DNA of 64,000 nt from Podaxis mareebaensis. Lineage: Eukaryota > Basidiomycota > Agaricomycetes > Agaricales > Agaricaceae. A program made the position numbers and the translations under genes. The stretch is from positions 1 to 64,000 of the forward strand of contig JAEUWP010000584.1 of NCBI GenBank assembly GCA_018524725.1, in the 5' to 3' direction. Numbering within the stretch: the stretch's first letter is position 1; each line of letters opens with the position of its first letter. Below the pieces are notes generated by a model that worked only from the letters and a program-made list of their open reading frames with translations, had not been told where the DNA came from and searched no databases. This document shows positions 10,443-21,589 of this stretch, one piece after another.

Positions 10443-12706
10443 ATGACACCTGCAACAACCCGCATGACACGATCGACTTCCAAAAAAGCAGGGGAATCTA
10501 CCCCAGTGGCTGAATCGGCCACCGCCACTTCCTCCCAATCCGAGCGAGGACAGACGCCGCACAAGGAAGGCGCAGTACCACCACCCTCTCTCAAGCCCGA
10601 CGCCCCCGAGCTGTCTCAACCCAAGGAACTAAAGGCGACTGGGGCAAGTAGCTCTCGTCTCGCGACGGAGCACTCTCAGAGCAGATCCGCACCTTCTGAT
10701 GATGCCACGGCTGGAGCGGCCCCCGGAAAGTACTCCCAGCAACACTGCCCAGAGAAATCGGCTCAGCGCACGGAGTCGGGGCTGAAGACCACACCTAAAT
10801 CCTTATCATCATCAAGGACGCGTGAAGATACGTTGAAGGAGATCAAGGAAATCATTGAAGCCGTTGAGGGTCATCTCACGAGGCTTCGTACACTTGTTCT
10901 CGGTGGTTCTAATAAGCCCAAGCCAAGTGAGTCCTATATCTACAGCTCGTTCACGATCATCACCCAAAGTTCCAACTTTTAAGGCACCCAAGCAACGAAG
11001 CCACGAACGCGCGATGTTATCAGCGATATTGGTGAGTCTGGCCTCTTCTACGGGGGACATACCACAAGTAACACGACTGCTTCAGACAAGTTTTATTCGA
11101 GACTCGCCAAAACAGAGGCGTTCTACAAACCAGAGTCCATGGAGCAGAGCAGTGAGCCTAATACGAAGGCAATCCAAATCATGCGCAATGATTTCGAACG
11201 AGGGATGCAATCCCTCGATGAGCACGTGACGCAGATTGTCCGGCAAGCCCTGTCCTGTGAGCGCCACACCAGAACACACCAGCAAGAGATACTAACGTGT
11301 ACTCTTACTCCAAGTAACACTAGATGTTTCAGACGGCGGAAGCGTTGAGGAAGGCATAGAGGATGGCACCAATGAGACGGAAATTCTGGCCAGTGAAACC
11401 GTTGAATGTGAGGGAGTCCACGAGGGGCTGTCGGGAGGGAATGGAGGCTGTGGTAGTAATAGCGACGCCAGCATTGAATTGGCGCTCAGGGAGGAGGTCG
11501 ACATCCTGTCAAACGAATTTAAGGAACTCAAGGAGAGGGCAAGATTGGTAGAAAATAATATAGTGGTCTGTGCACTTTCTGTCGGAAGTTGTAATTCGCC
11601 TTGATTGCTTTCCTCGACAGTACCAGTCCTTCTCAACCGTCAGAAGGAAAGACTTGGCTCGGCTGGGAGCCTTAGAAGAGAGGGCCGTTGACGCAGTGAC
11701 TCTGTGCCAGAGAATAATTGGTTTCATGAATACTGAATACATTTTTATTCCGCAATGGGAGGAGGAGCTGGACCGTATGCGGGTGCGAGCGGTGAAGACC
11801 CTTGACAGATTCTGGAATATTCTGGTGAGTTTTATCAGACTTCATTATTGAACTTCTCGTTCTCACCTCGCTCTTTTGAATAATACAAGTCCGAGGAGAG
11901 CTCACGACTGTTAGTCAACGAAATAATATACAGTCTGATATCGAACAATGTGTTTAGTCTGCATGGAGACTCTTTGGTCAGTTGCATTGTGGAATACTCA
12001 CTTGGATCGTCTCCGAGAGCGAATGCTAAGGTGAGCTCTTCTGTTGCAAGGTTACAAGACGTTCTCACCAAGAATTCCAGGACTCCAAAGTCAGGAAGGG
12101 TACTGCCATCCCTGTGATGAATCACTTGCGACAAGTTACATATTTGTCTGGCTCTACAGACTATTTTGGCTTCATTCTAGATACCTCAGAGCACACAAAG
12201 CGTTTAAAGGCCACCCAGGCGACGTGGAGAGAGAGCACACAGGAGCTCTATAGACGAATAATCACCGGGTGGTCACAGCACGGCAGGACATTTGTCATTG
12301 TGGAAGCCAAGTCGCCACTGGTCCGGTTGGAAACCCATCTTCCCCAAGTCATCGCAGAGGCCATTGCTTTGTGAGTACCACTGTCGGTTCCGCACATAGT
12401 TATATAATGATGGCACGCTTGGCAGGGCGCACTTGAGTGATGAGAAATTCATTCCATTCTGCTTAACATCAGGAGCAGAATGGATTTTCGGGGTCTTTCA
12501 CAACCAGAACATCCGTACTGGCAGGAGATTTTGGAGGACAACACCTGTGCCTTTTCGACCTACAGCAGGAGGGATTTTATTAATCATCGCACTACTTCTA
12601 TCTTGGGTAAGTGCCTCCCTGCATCGAAGTTTTAAAAAATCTCATTTGACAACTCAAGGTAAACACAAAACCAGACGACTTGTGGGAATTGGGAGATACT
12701 CAATAG
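10443..12706 (+). CDS. Multi-exon protein with coiled coil and C-terminal PD-(D/E)XK-like domain (copy A)
   Basis: The start at 10443 (MTPATTRMTRS) is chosen because both duplicates keep it and the bases before it. The N-terminal ~110 residues are S/T/P/A-rich and low complexity, followed by a probable coiled coil (REDTLKEIKEIIEAVEGHL) and, through introns at 10927, about 11037 and about 11258, a conserved segment (AIQIMRNDFERGMQSLD). An acidic G/E-rich part and helical blocks (EEVDILSNEFKELKER; RIIGFMNTEYIFIPQWEEE) come next. The C-terminal domain (12100-12706) has a D in GSTDYFGF, then TFVIVEAKSP, then LPQVIAEAIALAH and LTSGAEWIFGV. A D, a strand ending in E-x-K and a downstream Q fit the catalytic layout of the PD-(D/E)XK nuclease-like superfamily. 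That assignment is inference; the family itself is not known to me. It ends 45 bases from the stop of the convergent F-box gene. Confidence 0.7.
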
Positions 12707-12751
12707 TAAAAGTGTAGCGATGTGTACAATAGGACATTATGGACTTGGATG

Positions 12752-14390
12752 TTAGTAAGCTAAAAATTCATACACATGGACCTCCTCCAGAGATTTCCTG
12801 GCTAAGCAGCAACCAGTCTCCTCGTCAAAAAGCATCTTTGAGCTTACGGACTGGAGGACGACGTCCCTACCATTGACAAAATTGGTATTGACATCATCAT
12901 CCCAACCATAGCCGAAACGAAGAGCAGGTCCATCATCGATTACTCCGCATCCCTTGCGCAAACCAACCACGACGGGTCGTACATATTGAAGCGACATCCG
13001 GAAGTGAACACAGGGTGAATCCTCGGGAGAGGGGGGGATATATATCCCAACGATGTCTCTCTTAGCTTGGAACACCAGACGGTATCCAGTCCCATCGAAA
13101 GTAAAGGATGGGACAGTGAGGTCTGTGTCGATAGTGCCGTTAGGATATTTCCATATTGGCTTTGTGATATCGTCATCACTTTGGTTTCCAACCTCAGAAT
13201 CTTGATCCTTTCCAAGAAGAGATAGGGGAGGTATGCGGTAAATCTTGATGTACCAGGACACGCATAGAACGCGATCCTCTCCAAGGAAGAAGATGGTGCC
13301 CTGAATAGGACGTCAGCGCAGGATCTAAAAAATCGGAGAGGTTACCTACGTCTTTCATACGTCGCCTTATACGTATAGTTGCACCCACGAGTTGATTCGA
13401 AGAACACTTGGTCCATCGATAGACTTCAATCCAACTTTTCTTCAACTCGACAACCGTGTTACGGGCAACGAGCTCACCACTCAACCCAATTGCAGATACA
13501 TAAGCATGCTGTCTGGTGAGAGGGATTGTGGCTAAGTGGCACGCCGAGAGAGAAGCCGAGGGCCCTGCCCCAACCAAGCTCGCCTTGCGGATATGTATTG
13601 CCCCTTGTTCGCTTTCTTCCCAGCCTGAGGTATATCAGTAACAAGCCGAGGAGAGGTAAACGGGACTGACACGGTGTTCCAGAACAACTGACAGCAAATG
13701 GAAACTCGAGAACGGGTGTCTTTGGGTCATTGCAAACAGCAAGATGTCTTACGCCCACTTCGGTCTTGGCGTCTGGAGGGGGTTCATAAAGGACTTGGGG
13801 AACGGATTCTTTCGAGGAGAGGTCATAGAGGTTTATAACTCCTTTTCCCCTAGCACCTATGAGCCAACGCCCACCAGGAACTAGGTGCAAACGCATCGTA
13901 TCCTCAGGTACATTTAGCACACGCACGCGCGGAACGGCAGTCTTTTTCTTCCAGATTTGGTCAACCACAAGGCGCGGCCAGATCCAGTCGCGAAGATCAT
14001 CCGTCTTGAGCATATCGATCGTCCCATTCTCCGGCCGTACATTGAAGAAGTGCCGCGCAGAGTACTCTTTTGCCAGAGCATACCATACAACGCGTGCCTG
14101 CGTCGCTTCCCGAAGTCTCCTGGTGGTCTGTCACAGCCTTATAGCAAAGAAGAGTCGAACAGGCGAGGTCATACCTTGCGCAGAGACACCACATCGACAA
14201 AGTCCAAGTAGGACACAATTTCTGAGAGGAGCTCTAGTGGCAGGTCGTAGATGCCCAATGGCGGCCGTCGAACGAACCTACGCAGAAAACCTGAAATAGG
14301 TGAGCAACGTTTCTGCGCTTGGTAACGACACATACAGTATACAACCTTTAGGATCTCCCATAAGGAGAGGGGGAGGAGATCGAGTAGCAT
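12752..14390 (-). CDS. F-box protein with C-terminal repeat/propeller-like region (copy A)
   Basis: F-box proteins are substrate receptors of SCF ubiquitin ligases. The start is at 14390 (MLLDLLPLSLWEILK). After a 45-base intron comes the F-box: PLGIYDLPLELLSEIVSYLDF. The protein continues with TTRRLREATQARVVWYALAK, LRDWIWPRLVVDQIWKKK, then beta-rich blocks (LHLVPGGRWLIGARGKGVIN; VGVRHLAVC; LVARNTVVELKKSWIEVYRW; FFLGEDRVLCVS; FTFDGTGYRLVFQAKRD). The end is VHVYEFLAY and a stop at 12752. The blocks with GGRWLIGA and GTGYRLV suggest a beta-propeller-like substrate-binding part. Splice sites near 14212, 13670 and 13300 follow consensus. No break was seen. Its partner in the duplicated pair is the convergent PD-(D/E)XK-like gene. 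Confidence 0.82.
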
Positions 14391-14510
14391 AATGGTACTA
14401 AGCAAGATCGAGCACGCTTGTCACGGTGATGACTATTCACAGGTGTGTGACCTTCGCGCTTCTGGAGCTCAGAGGGCTGATCCGGTCCCTGGACCAAGAT
14501 TGTCATTCTA

Positions 14511-14841
14511 TCACAGGAAGCACATATTTAGCGTCATTGATGTTCCCTCAACATCGAACAGGTATTTAGACATAGGCAATTTCCACTTGGGCATGTCTAT
14601 GAGGAAAGTTCTTTCCTTTCTAATATACATAAGACGAGCAGTCTCCTCATCAACTCCATCATCCAAGCATGATGCGCATTCGATGAATTGCAAGGCTGGG
14701 CCATAAAACGCGGGCCTCCGTTGTTTTCAATAGCCTTGTGTTTGCCAATAGGTGTCTACGGGGCTGGGGCGCTTGAGAAGCCTGGATGCAAGTGTTCCAT
14801 GAAGTCAGCTTGTCTAGCCTAAGTTGAATTATATGTCTCAA
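14511..14841 (-). pseudogene. Small minus-strand frame, broken in unit A
   Basis: In unit B the corresponding segment (19605-19937) is one open frame of 110 codons. Here the same start (MRHIIQLRLDKLTSWNTCIQ) and the same end (FLIDMPKWKLPMSKYLF ... MCFL) are in different frames because of small indels. It lies upstream of the F-box gene start on the same strand, so it could also be a non-coding leader. No function recognised. Confidence 0.45.
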
Positions 14842-14896
14842 TTCGGATCAGCCTCGTTATAATAGATATCCCGGCGATATGGGGTAGCGTAAAACT

Positions 14897-14962
14897 CTTA
14901 TTATCGTCCGAGTCAGCGTAGATAGTAGACTTGAGCGAGGAGAAGAAGTCAGAAAGTGCCAT
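14897..14962 (-). pseudogene. qcr6: Truncated qcr6 exon 1 at the duplication junction
   Basis: The first 22 codons of qcr6 (MALSDFFSS ... ADSDDNK) are present up to the ATG at 14962-14960. They run directly into the end of duplication unit A at 14896. The rest of the gene is absent. It is a by-product of the tandem duplication breakpoint and cannot make Qcr6. Confidence 0.9.
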
Positions 14963-15549
14963 TTGTGTAGAAAGTAGGATACCAAGTTCACAACGCGAAA
15001 CAAAATTCGGTGCTCAACACGTCCGGGTGCGCCCGACGTTGACCAGAGATGCGTGATAATCACGTGAGCGACATCAGATCTCATTGTGGTGGACTACCAG
15101 ATCGCAGTCGAAAACGCGAACCCTTGTAAAAATCGCAAAAACCATTGATAAAGTAACAAGCTTCCCTCGTGGTTTGCACAACGGCCTAAAAAAGTCTTCT
15201 CTTGTCTGTCGGACATTCAACTGCGATAAACGTGGACCTGACACAGCCCTCTACCTCTACACTGAACTCTCTGCGGTCCATGATTGGTTCCTTTGGGAAA
15301 CCCTCGGACCTAGAGGAACGGCCAAGCAGTTAACGCATCCACATGGGTCATGGGCTTGTGCTCATTCTTCTGGTGAAAGGCCCGCCATTTTTTAATCCAA
15401 CGCCTTGCAGGTCCCCGACTTGGCCTTTTCAACGCGGACGACATGCGAAGCCTGGGCTCGAAGTACATATATCAGGCAGTGTTTCATCTCTTTCTCGACC
15501 TGTATGCACCTTGTACCTCCGTACTCTAGGAACTCTGCTTGATTCTGCA

Positions 15550-17824
15550 ATGACGCCTGCAACAACCCGGATGACACGGTCGGCTTCCAAGAAAGCAGGG
15601 GAACCTACCCCAGCAGCCGAATCGCCCACGGTTAATCCCTCCCAATCCGAGCGAGGTAAAGCATCGGGTGAGGAAGGCACAGCACCACCCTCCCTCAAGT
15701 CCACCGCCCCCGAGCCTTCTCGACCGAAGGGATCGAAGGCGACTGGGGCAAGTGGCTCTCATCTCGCCACTGAGCCCTTAAAGAGCAGATCCGTGCCTCC
15801 TGACGATGCCACGACTGTGCCCGCCCTCGGAAAACACTCCCAGCAGCACCGCGGAGAGAAATCAACTCAGCGCACGGAGGCAGGGACGAAGACCTCGTCC
15901 AAATTCTCATCATCATCAAGGACACGTGAAGATACGTTGAAGGAGATCAAAGAGATCATCGAAGCCGTCGAGGGTCATCTAACGAGGCTCCGCACACTTG
16001 TTCTCGGTGGTTCTAATAAGCTCAAGCCAAGTGAGTCCCATACCTATATCTCGTTTACGCCAACACACTGAAGCCCCAACCATTAAGGCACTCAAGCAAC
16101 GAAGCCACGAACGCGTGATGTCGTCAACGATATTGGTGAGCCTGACCTTGCCTACTAGGGACATGCCACGAGTAACACGACTTCTCCAGACAAGGTTTAT
16201 TCGAGGCTTTCCAAAACAGAGGCATTCGACAAGCCAGAGTCCGTGGAGCCGAGCGATGAGCCTAACGCGAAGGCAATCCAGATTATGCGCAATGATTTCG
16301 AACGAGGGATGCAATCACTCGATCAGAGCATGACGCAGATTGTCCGGCAAGCTTTATCCTGTGAGTGTCACATCAAAACACATCAGCATGAGCTGCTGAC
16401 GTGTATTCTTCCTCCAAGTAACACTAGATGACGATGGAAGTGTCGAGGAAAGCATAGGGGAAGGCACCAATGAGGCGGGAATTTCGGCCAGTGAGGCCGT
16501 CGAATGTGAGGGGCTCCATGAGGGGCAGTCGGGAGGGAATGCAGACTGTGGTGGTGATACTGACGCCAGCATTGAATTGGCGCTCGGAGAGGAGGTCGAC
16601 ATCCTTTCGAACGAATTTAAAGAACTCAAGGAAAGGGCGATATTGGTGGAAAATAACATAGTGGTTTGTGCGCTTTCTCTCGGAAGTTGTGACTTCACCT
16701 TGATTATTCTTCAAAAGTGCCAGTCCTTTTCAACTGTTAGGAAGAAAGACTTTGCTCGGTTGGGAGTCACAGAGCAGAGAGCCGTCGACGCAACGACTCT
16801 ATGCCAGAAAATCATTGGTTTCATGAATACAGACTACATTTTCGTTCCACAATGGGAGGAGGAGCTGGACCGTATGCAAGTGCGAGCAGTGAAGACTTTT
16901 GATAGATTCTGGAATATACTGGTGAGTTCCTTTTAGAATTCGTCGACAAACATTTCGTTCTCACCTCGCTCTTTTGAATAATATAAGTCCGAGGAGAGCT
17001 CACGACTGCTAGTCAACGAAATAATATACAGCCTAATATCGAATAATGTGCTCTGTCTTCGTGAAGACTTTTCAGTTAGTTACATCGTTGAATACTCGCT
17101 GGGATCGCCTCCGAGAGCAAATGCCAAGGTGAGCTCTTTCGTGAAAAGGTTACAAGACGTTCTCACCAAAGAAATGTAGGATCCCAACGTGAGGCAGGGT
17201 ACTGCTGTCGCTGTGATGAATCACCTGAAACAGGTTACATATTTATCTGGCTCTACGGACTACTTCGGTTTTATGCTAGGCACCTCGGCGCAGAGAAAGG
17301 GTCTGAAAGACACGCAAACGACATGGAGAGGGAGCGCGCAGGAGTACTATAGGCGAATCATGACTAGATGGGCGCTGCACAGCCAGGGATTTGTCATCGT
17401 GGAAGCCAAGTCACCGTTGGTCCGGTTGGAGACGCATCTTCCTCAAGCCATCGCAGAGGCCGTTGCTCTGTGAGTACCCTTATCACACCCACACACACTT
17501 GCATGGTGATGCCAGGCTTGACAGAGCACACTCGAGCAGCAAGGAATTCGTCCCATTCTGCTTAACCTCGGGAGCAGAGTGGATCTTTGGGGTCCTTCAC
17601 AACCGAAGCAACGAGGACAGAATATTTTGGAGGACAACACCCGTGCCCTTCCGACCTACAGCGGGAGGGATTTTATTGATCGTCGCTATGCTTCTATCTT
17701 GGGTAAGTGCCTCTCCATGATGATTTCTGGTACCATTTTGCTAAAGCCGATGTAACAATTCAAGGTCACTATGAAGCCAGGCATGCTGTGGGAGCTAGGA
17801 GACGTTCAAAATGAAACTGTATAA
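15550..17824 (+). CDS. Multi-exon protein with coiled coil and C-terminal PD-(D/E)XK-like domain (copy B)
   Basis: Paralogue of the gene at 10443-12706 with the same exon layout. It starts with MTPATTRMTRSASKK at 15550. Matching blocks are REDTLKEIKEIIEAVEGHL, AIQIMRNDFERGMQSLD, EEVDILSNEFKELKER and IIGFMNTDYIFVPQWEEE. In the C-terminal domain GSTDYFGFML, FVIVEAKSP, LPQAIAEAVAL and LTSGAEWIFGV keep the proposed D, E-x-K and Q positions. The C-terminus differs: copy B ends WELGDVQNETV, copy A WELGDTQ. Copy B has more substitutions in the low-complexity N-terminus than in the C-terminal domain, as expected if that domain is under selection. Stop codon at 17822-17824; the convergent F-box gene ends 32 bases further on. 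Confidence 0.7.
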
Positions 17825-17856
17825 ATGAGTACAAGAGAACAATGTAAACTTAGATG

Positions 17857-19487
17857 TTAACGACCTAAAAATTCAAATACGTGGACCTCCCCAGGGGATT
17901 TCCTGGCCAAACAGCAACTGGTCTCCTCATCAAAGAGCATTCCCGAGTTTACCGGCCGGCGAAGATCTCTACCGTTAATAAAATTGGCACTAGCATCATT
18001 ACCCCAGCCATAGCTGAAACGAAGTGCAGGCCCACCATCATTTACTCCGCATCCTTTGTGCAAACCGATCACAAGAGGCCGTCGGTATTGAAGCGACATC
18101 CGAAAGTGAACACAGGGTGCGTCCGCTGGAGAGGCGGGGATATATATCCCGATGATGTCTCTCCCGTCTTGAGCCACCAGACGGTATCCAGTTCCGTCAA
18201 AAGAGAATGAGGGAATAGTGGTGTGCGAATCGGTATAACGGTATTTCCACAATGATTTCGTGGCAGCTTCATTGCTGTAATGCCCAACTTCAGGATCCCA
18301 GTCCATTTCAAGGGGTGACAGGAGTGGTATTGGGTAAATCTTGATTTCCGAGGATACGCAAAGAACGCGATCCTCGCCGAGGAAGAAGATGGTGCCCTGG
18401 ATCAGATGTCAGCAAAAGATCTAAAAGGCAGAGCGGCTACGTACACCTTGCATATGCCATTGTATGCGTATAGTCGCACTCATGAGTTGCTTCGAAGAAC
18501 ATTTCGTCCATCGATAGACTTCAATCCAACTTTGTCTCAACTCGACAATCGCGTTACGGGCCACGAGCTCACCACTCAACCCAATTGCAGATACATGAGC
18601 GTGCTTTCTAGTGAGGGGGATTGTGGCTAAGTGGCAGGTCGAGAGAGAAGCTGACGGCCCTGCTCCAACCAAGCTCGCTTTTCGGATATGTATTGCCCCT
18701 TGTTCGCTTTCTTCCCAACCTGAGGTGGATGTCAGTAGCAAACCGAGGGGAGGTGAGCAGAACTGACACGGTGTCCCAGAGCAACTAACAGCAAATGTGA
18801 ACTCCAGAACGGGTGCTTTTGGGTTATTGGAGATGGCAAGGTGTCTTACACCCATCTCGGTCTTGGCGTCTGGAGGGGGCTCGTAAAGCATGTGGGGAAC
18901 AGATTCTTTCGAGGCGAGGTCGTAGGCGTTGACGACTCCATTCTCCCGTGCACCAATAAGCCAACGACCGCCAGGAATGAGGCCCAAGCACGTCGTATCC
19001 TTAGGAACATTTAGCACGCGCACGCGCGGAACGGCGGTCTTTTTCTTCCAGATTTGGTCGACCACAAGACGCGGCCAGATCCAGTCGCGAAGATCATCCG
19101 TCTTGAGCGTATCGATCGTCCCATTCTCCGGCTTTACATTGAAGAAGTGCCTAGCAGAGTACTCTTTTGCGAGAGCATACCATACAACGCGTGCCTCCGT
19201 CGCTTCCCGAAATCTCCTGGTGGTCTGTCACAGCCTTATAGCAAAGAAGAGTCGAACAGGCGAGGTCATACCTCGCGCAGAGACACCACGTCGACAAAGT
19301 CCAAGTAGGACACAATTTCTGAGAGGAGCTCTAGTGGCAGGTCGTAGATGCCCAATGGCGGCCGTCGAACGAACCTGCGCAGAAAACCTGAAATAGGTGA
19401 GTAACGTTTCTGCGCATGGTTACGACACATACAGTATACAACCTTTAGGATCTCCCATAAGGAGAGGGGGAGGAGATCAAGTAGCAT
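17857..19487 (-). CDS. F-box protein with C-terminal repeat/propeller-like region (copy B)
   Basis: Paralogue of the gene at 12752-14390. It starts at 19487 with the same MLLDLLPLSLWEILK, followed after an intron by the F-box PLGIYDLPLELLSEIVSYLDF. Later blocks are VVDQIWKKKTAVPRVRVLNV, GLIPGGRWLIGARENGVVN, LVARNAIVELRQSWIEVYRW, FSFDGTGYRLVAQDGRD and the end VHVFEFLGR. The frame is open through every exon I could join. Together with copy A it shows that the F-box/PD-(D/E)XK-like pair was duplicated as a unit. A role as a ubiquitin ligase receptor is inferred from the F-box only; the target is unknown. Confidence 0.82.
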
Positions 19488-19604
19488 AATGGTACTAAGG
19501 AAGATCGAGCACGCTTGTCACGGTGATGGTTATTCACAGGTGTGTGACCGCGCTTCCGGAGCTCAGAGGGCTGATCTGGTCCCTGGACCAAGATTGTCAT
19601 TCTA

Positions 19605-19937
19605 TCACAGGAAGCACATACTTAGCGTCATTGACGTTCCCTCAACATTTAACAGGTATTTAGAGATAGGCAATTTCCACTTGGGCATGTCTATGAGGAA
19701 AGTTCTTTCCTTTTTAATATACATAAGACGAGCAGTCTCCTCATCAAACTCCATCATCCAAGCATGATGCGCATTCGATGAATTGCAAGGTTGGGCCATA
19801 GAACGCGGGCCTCCGTTGCCTTGAATAGCCTTGTGTTTGCCAATAGGTGTGTCAACGGGGCTGGGTGCTTGAGAAGCCTGGATGCAAGTGTTCCATGAAG
19901 TCAGCTTGTCTAGCCTAAGCTGAATTATATGTCTCAA
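19605..19937 (-). CDS. Hypothetical 110-residue protein (intact in unit B only)
   Basis: One open frame from MRHIIQLRLDKLTSWNTCIQ to SMTLSMCFL and a stop, without introns. No family, signal peptide or membrane segment recognised. It sits upstream of F-box gene copy B on the same strand. Its unit A counterpart is frameshifted, so coding function is doubtful; it may be part of a long 5' leader. Confidence 0.35.
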   Translation of the reverse strand: MRHIIQLRLDKLTSWNTCIQASQAPSPVDTPIGKHKAIQGNGGPRSMAQPCNSSNAHHAWMMEFDEETARLMYIKKERTFLIDMPKWKLPISKYLLNVEGTSMTLSMCFL

Positions 19938-20196
19938 TTCGGATCAGCCTCGTTATAATAGGTATCTCGGTGATATGGGGTAGCGTAAAACTTCAATTGG
20001 GCTAGTGACATCCCATGCCCATTCCTAGACATGCGGCATCTCTAGCTTTGAAAGATGGAAAAATAATCCCTGGTTACACGCGACCGACCCTCCTAGCATC
20101 TATAGTCCAAACGGATCTTCCCATAGCATTCAACCGAAGATGAATAAAACGAAATGAATTCAAGTCAATACAGCGAGATAACATACCCAACTATAC

Positions 20197-21589
20197 CTAA
20201 AGATCAATAGTATAGGCCTCGGGATCCAGAGTCAAATACTCCTTCTCTTCCCGTAACAAGCTTGGAGAAGAACAGAGGCGAAAGAAAGACTGAAGACTGC
20301 TGATGAACGAATTAGTAGATGGTCTTGACCTCGACGTTGAAGGGGAGCGAGTACTGCTCGGCGTAAGTGGTGACGATGGGTCCGAGTTGCACGAGGAAGT
20401 CTCCGATTGGGATATTGGAGGGCTTGGGGAGGGGACAGGAGCCCATCCATCGTCCGTATCATCCTCATCCTCCCACCAAGACAGTGGATCACTGGAGGGT
20501 TGGAGTGGAATGTTGTCCTTGCCGATAGTAGGTGAACGACTGGGTGTTACGTTTCTGTCGGTTTCTTCTCCTGGAGGTGAAATGTCGATCCTGCTATCGG
20601 GCTTGTTAGACGTGCCCAGGTCGACGCCGGTCTCCCAAGGGCACTTCGCAAGATTTCCTTCAAAGACGGCGTCTGTAGAGTAGAACGTCTCGAGTTGACT
20701 GACGGCTGCACGAATCTCTGAGATAGATGATCGAGCCCGCCATTCTACGCTGAGCATCATAACCAACACATCATTCAGCTCCAAGGAAATAGGAAGGATT
20801 TTGGAGAGAAAACGATAAGGATTGCGGAAGTAGGAGCGGAAAGTGGGGTCTTCTTGGCTTGCGCATTTCCAGGGATTTCGACCGGTGACCATATTGAGCA
20901 GGATGATGCCGAGCGACCAGATATCGCAAGATTGTGGTGAGTAAACACCCTCGAAGTTCAAATCAACCATTTTACATTCTGTCAGTTCCGTTAGTGGATG
21001 ATAGGAAAAGAGTCGGTGGATACGTACCCGGACTCATATGGTACACGCTGCCCGTGCTAAACTCTCCACTAGTCCCTTGCGTAGTAGCCAGTCCAAAATC
21101 TGTAAGGGCTATACGACCATTCTCGAAACACAGAATGTTCTCCGGTTTCAGATCACGGTGGTATATACCAAGCGAATGGCAATATTCGATTACATCGAGC
21201 AGCTGAAGGAAAGCACCCTTGATGAGGGCATCGTTCCCTAAGTACCGGCGCTTGTGCAATATCTGGACGAATAGATCCTGATCTGGAGCATAGTCCATGA
21301 CCATATACGTGTACACATCGTCTTCGACGATGCGGTGAAGTGTGACAACACCAGGGTGGGAAGAGGCAAGTTTGTGGAGGGCAATTTCTTGAAGTTGTGA
21401 TTGGCGTTGGAACTCTTTTCGAATGAGGCACTTCACAGCGTAGAGATGTTGTTCGGTGTCGGTAGCTTGGTAAACAACTCCATATCCACCGGTGCCAATG
21501 ACGGCCGCCAGCTGCAAGCGACCACCATCTATTATTGTTCCAACCTGGGGATACGAAATTCCGTTTGTTGTCGGCTTGGATTCGGTCAT
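20197..21589 (-). CDS. Ran1/Sks1-like serine/threonine protein kinase
   Basis: Two exons (21589-21028 and 20978-20197) joined across a 49-base intron give 447 codons; the junction reads GSVYHMSPECKMVDLNFEGV. The kinase domain shows the glycine loop IGTGGYGVVY (about residues 31-40), the ATP lysine in AVK (53), catalytic YHRDLKPENI (about 143-152), TDFGLA (about 163-168) and MSPE in place of APE. CDIWSLGIILLNMVTGRNPW is typical of the Ran1/Pat1 - Ksp1 - Sks1 - Vhs1 group of fungal kinases, which act in nutrient and meiosis signalling. The C-terminal ~150 residues are low complexity, rich in S, P, D and E, likely a regulatory tail. No inactivating change was seen. The orthologue within this group cannot be decided by eye. 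Confidence 0.92.

Larger units (their letters stand above)
9804..14896. repeat. Tandem duplication, unit A (about 5.09 kb)
   Basis: Unit A begins inside exon 1 of qcr6 (shared sequence from CTTATTATCGTC) and ends with a block reading GATATGGGGTAGCGTAAAAC. Unit B begins directly after it at the same qcr6 position and ends with the same block at 19991. The content is collinear: qcr6 5' end, divergent promoter, PD-(D/E)XK-like gene, F-box gene on the other strand, and a small minus-strand frame. Similarity is obvious along the whole length but the copies have clearly diverged; identity was not computed. Confidence 0.92.
14897..19991. repeat. Tandem duplication, unit B (about 5.09 kb)
   Basis: Second copy of the block at 9804-14896, in the same orientation and directly adjacent. 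Both multi-exon genes look intact in each unit, so the duplication has been kept long enough to diverge without gross decay. Confidence 0.92.

Noticed and set aside
11123..11320. Antisense frames across the PD-(D/E)XK-like gene
   Set aside because: Their coding potential disappears in the duplicate copy, whereas the plus-strand frame is conserved.
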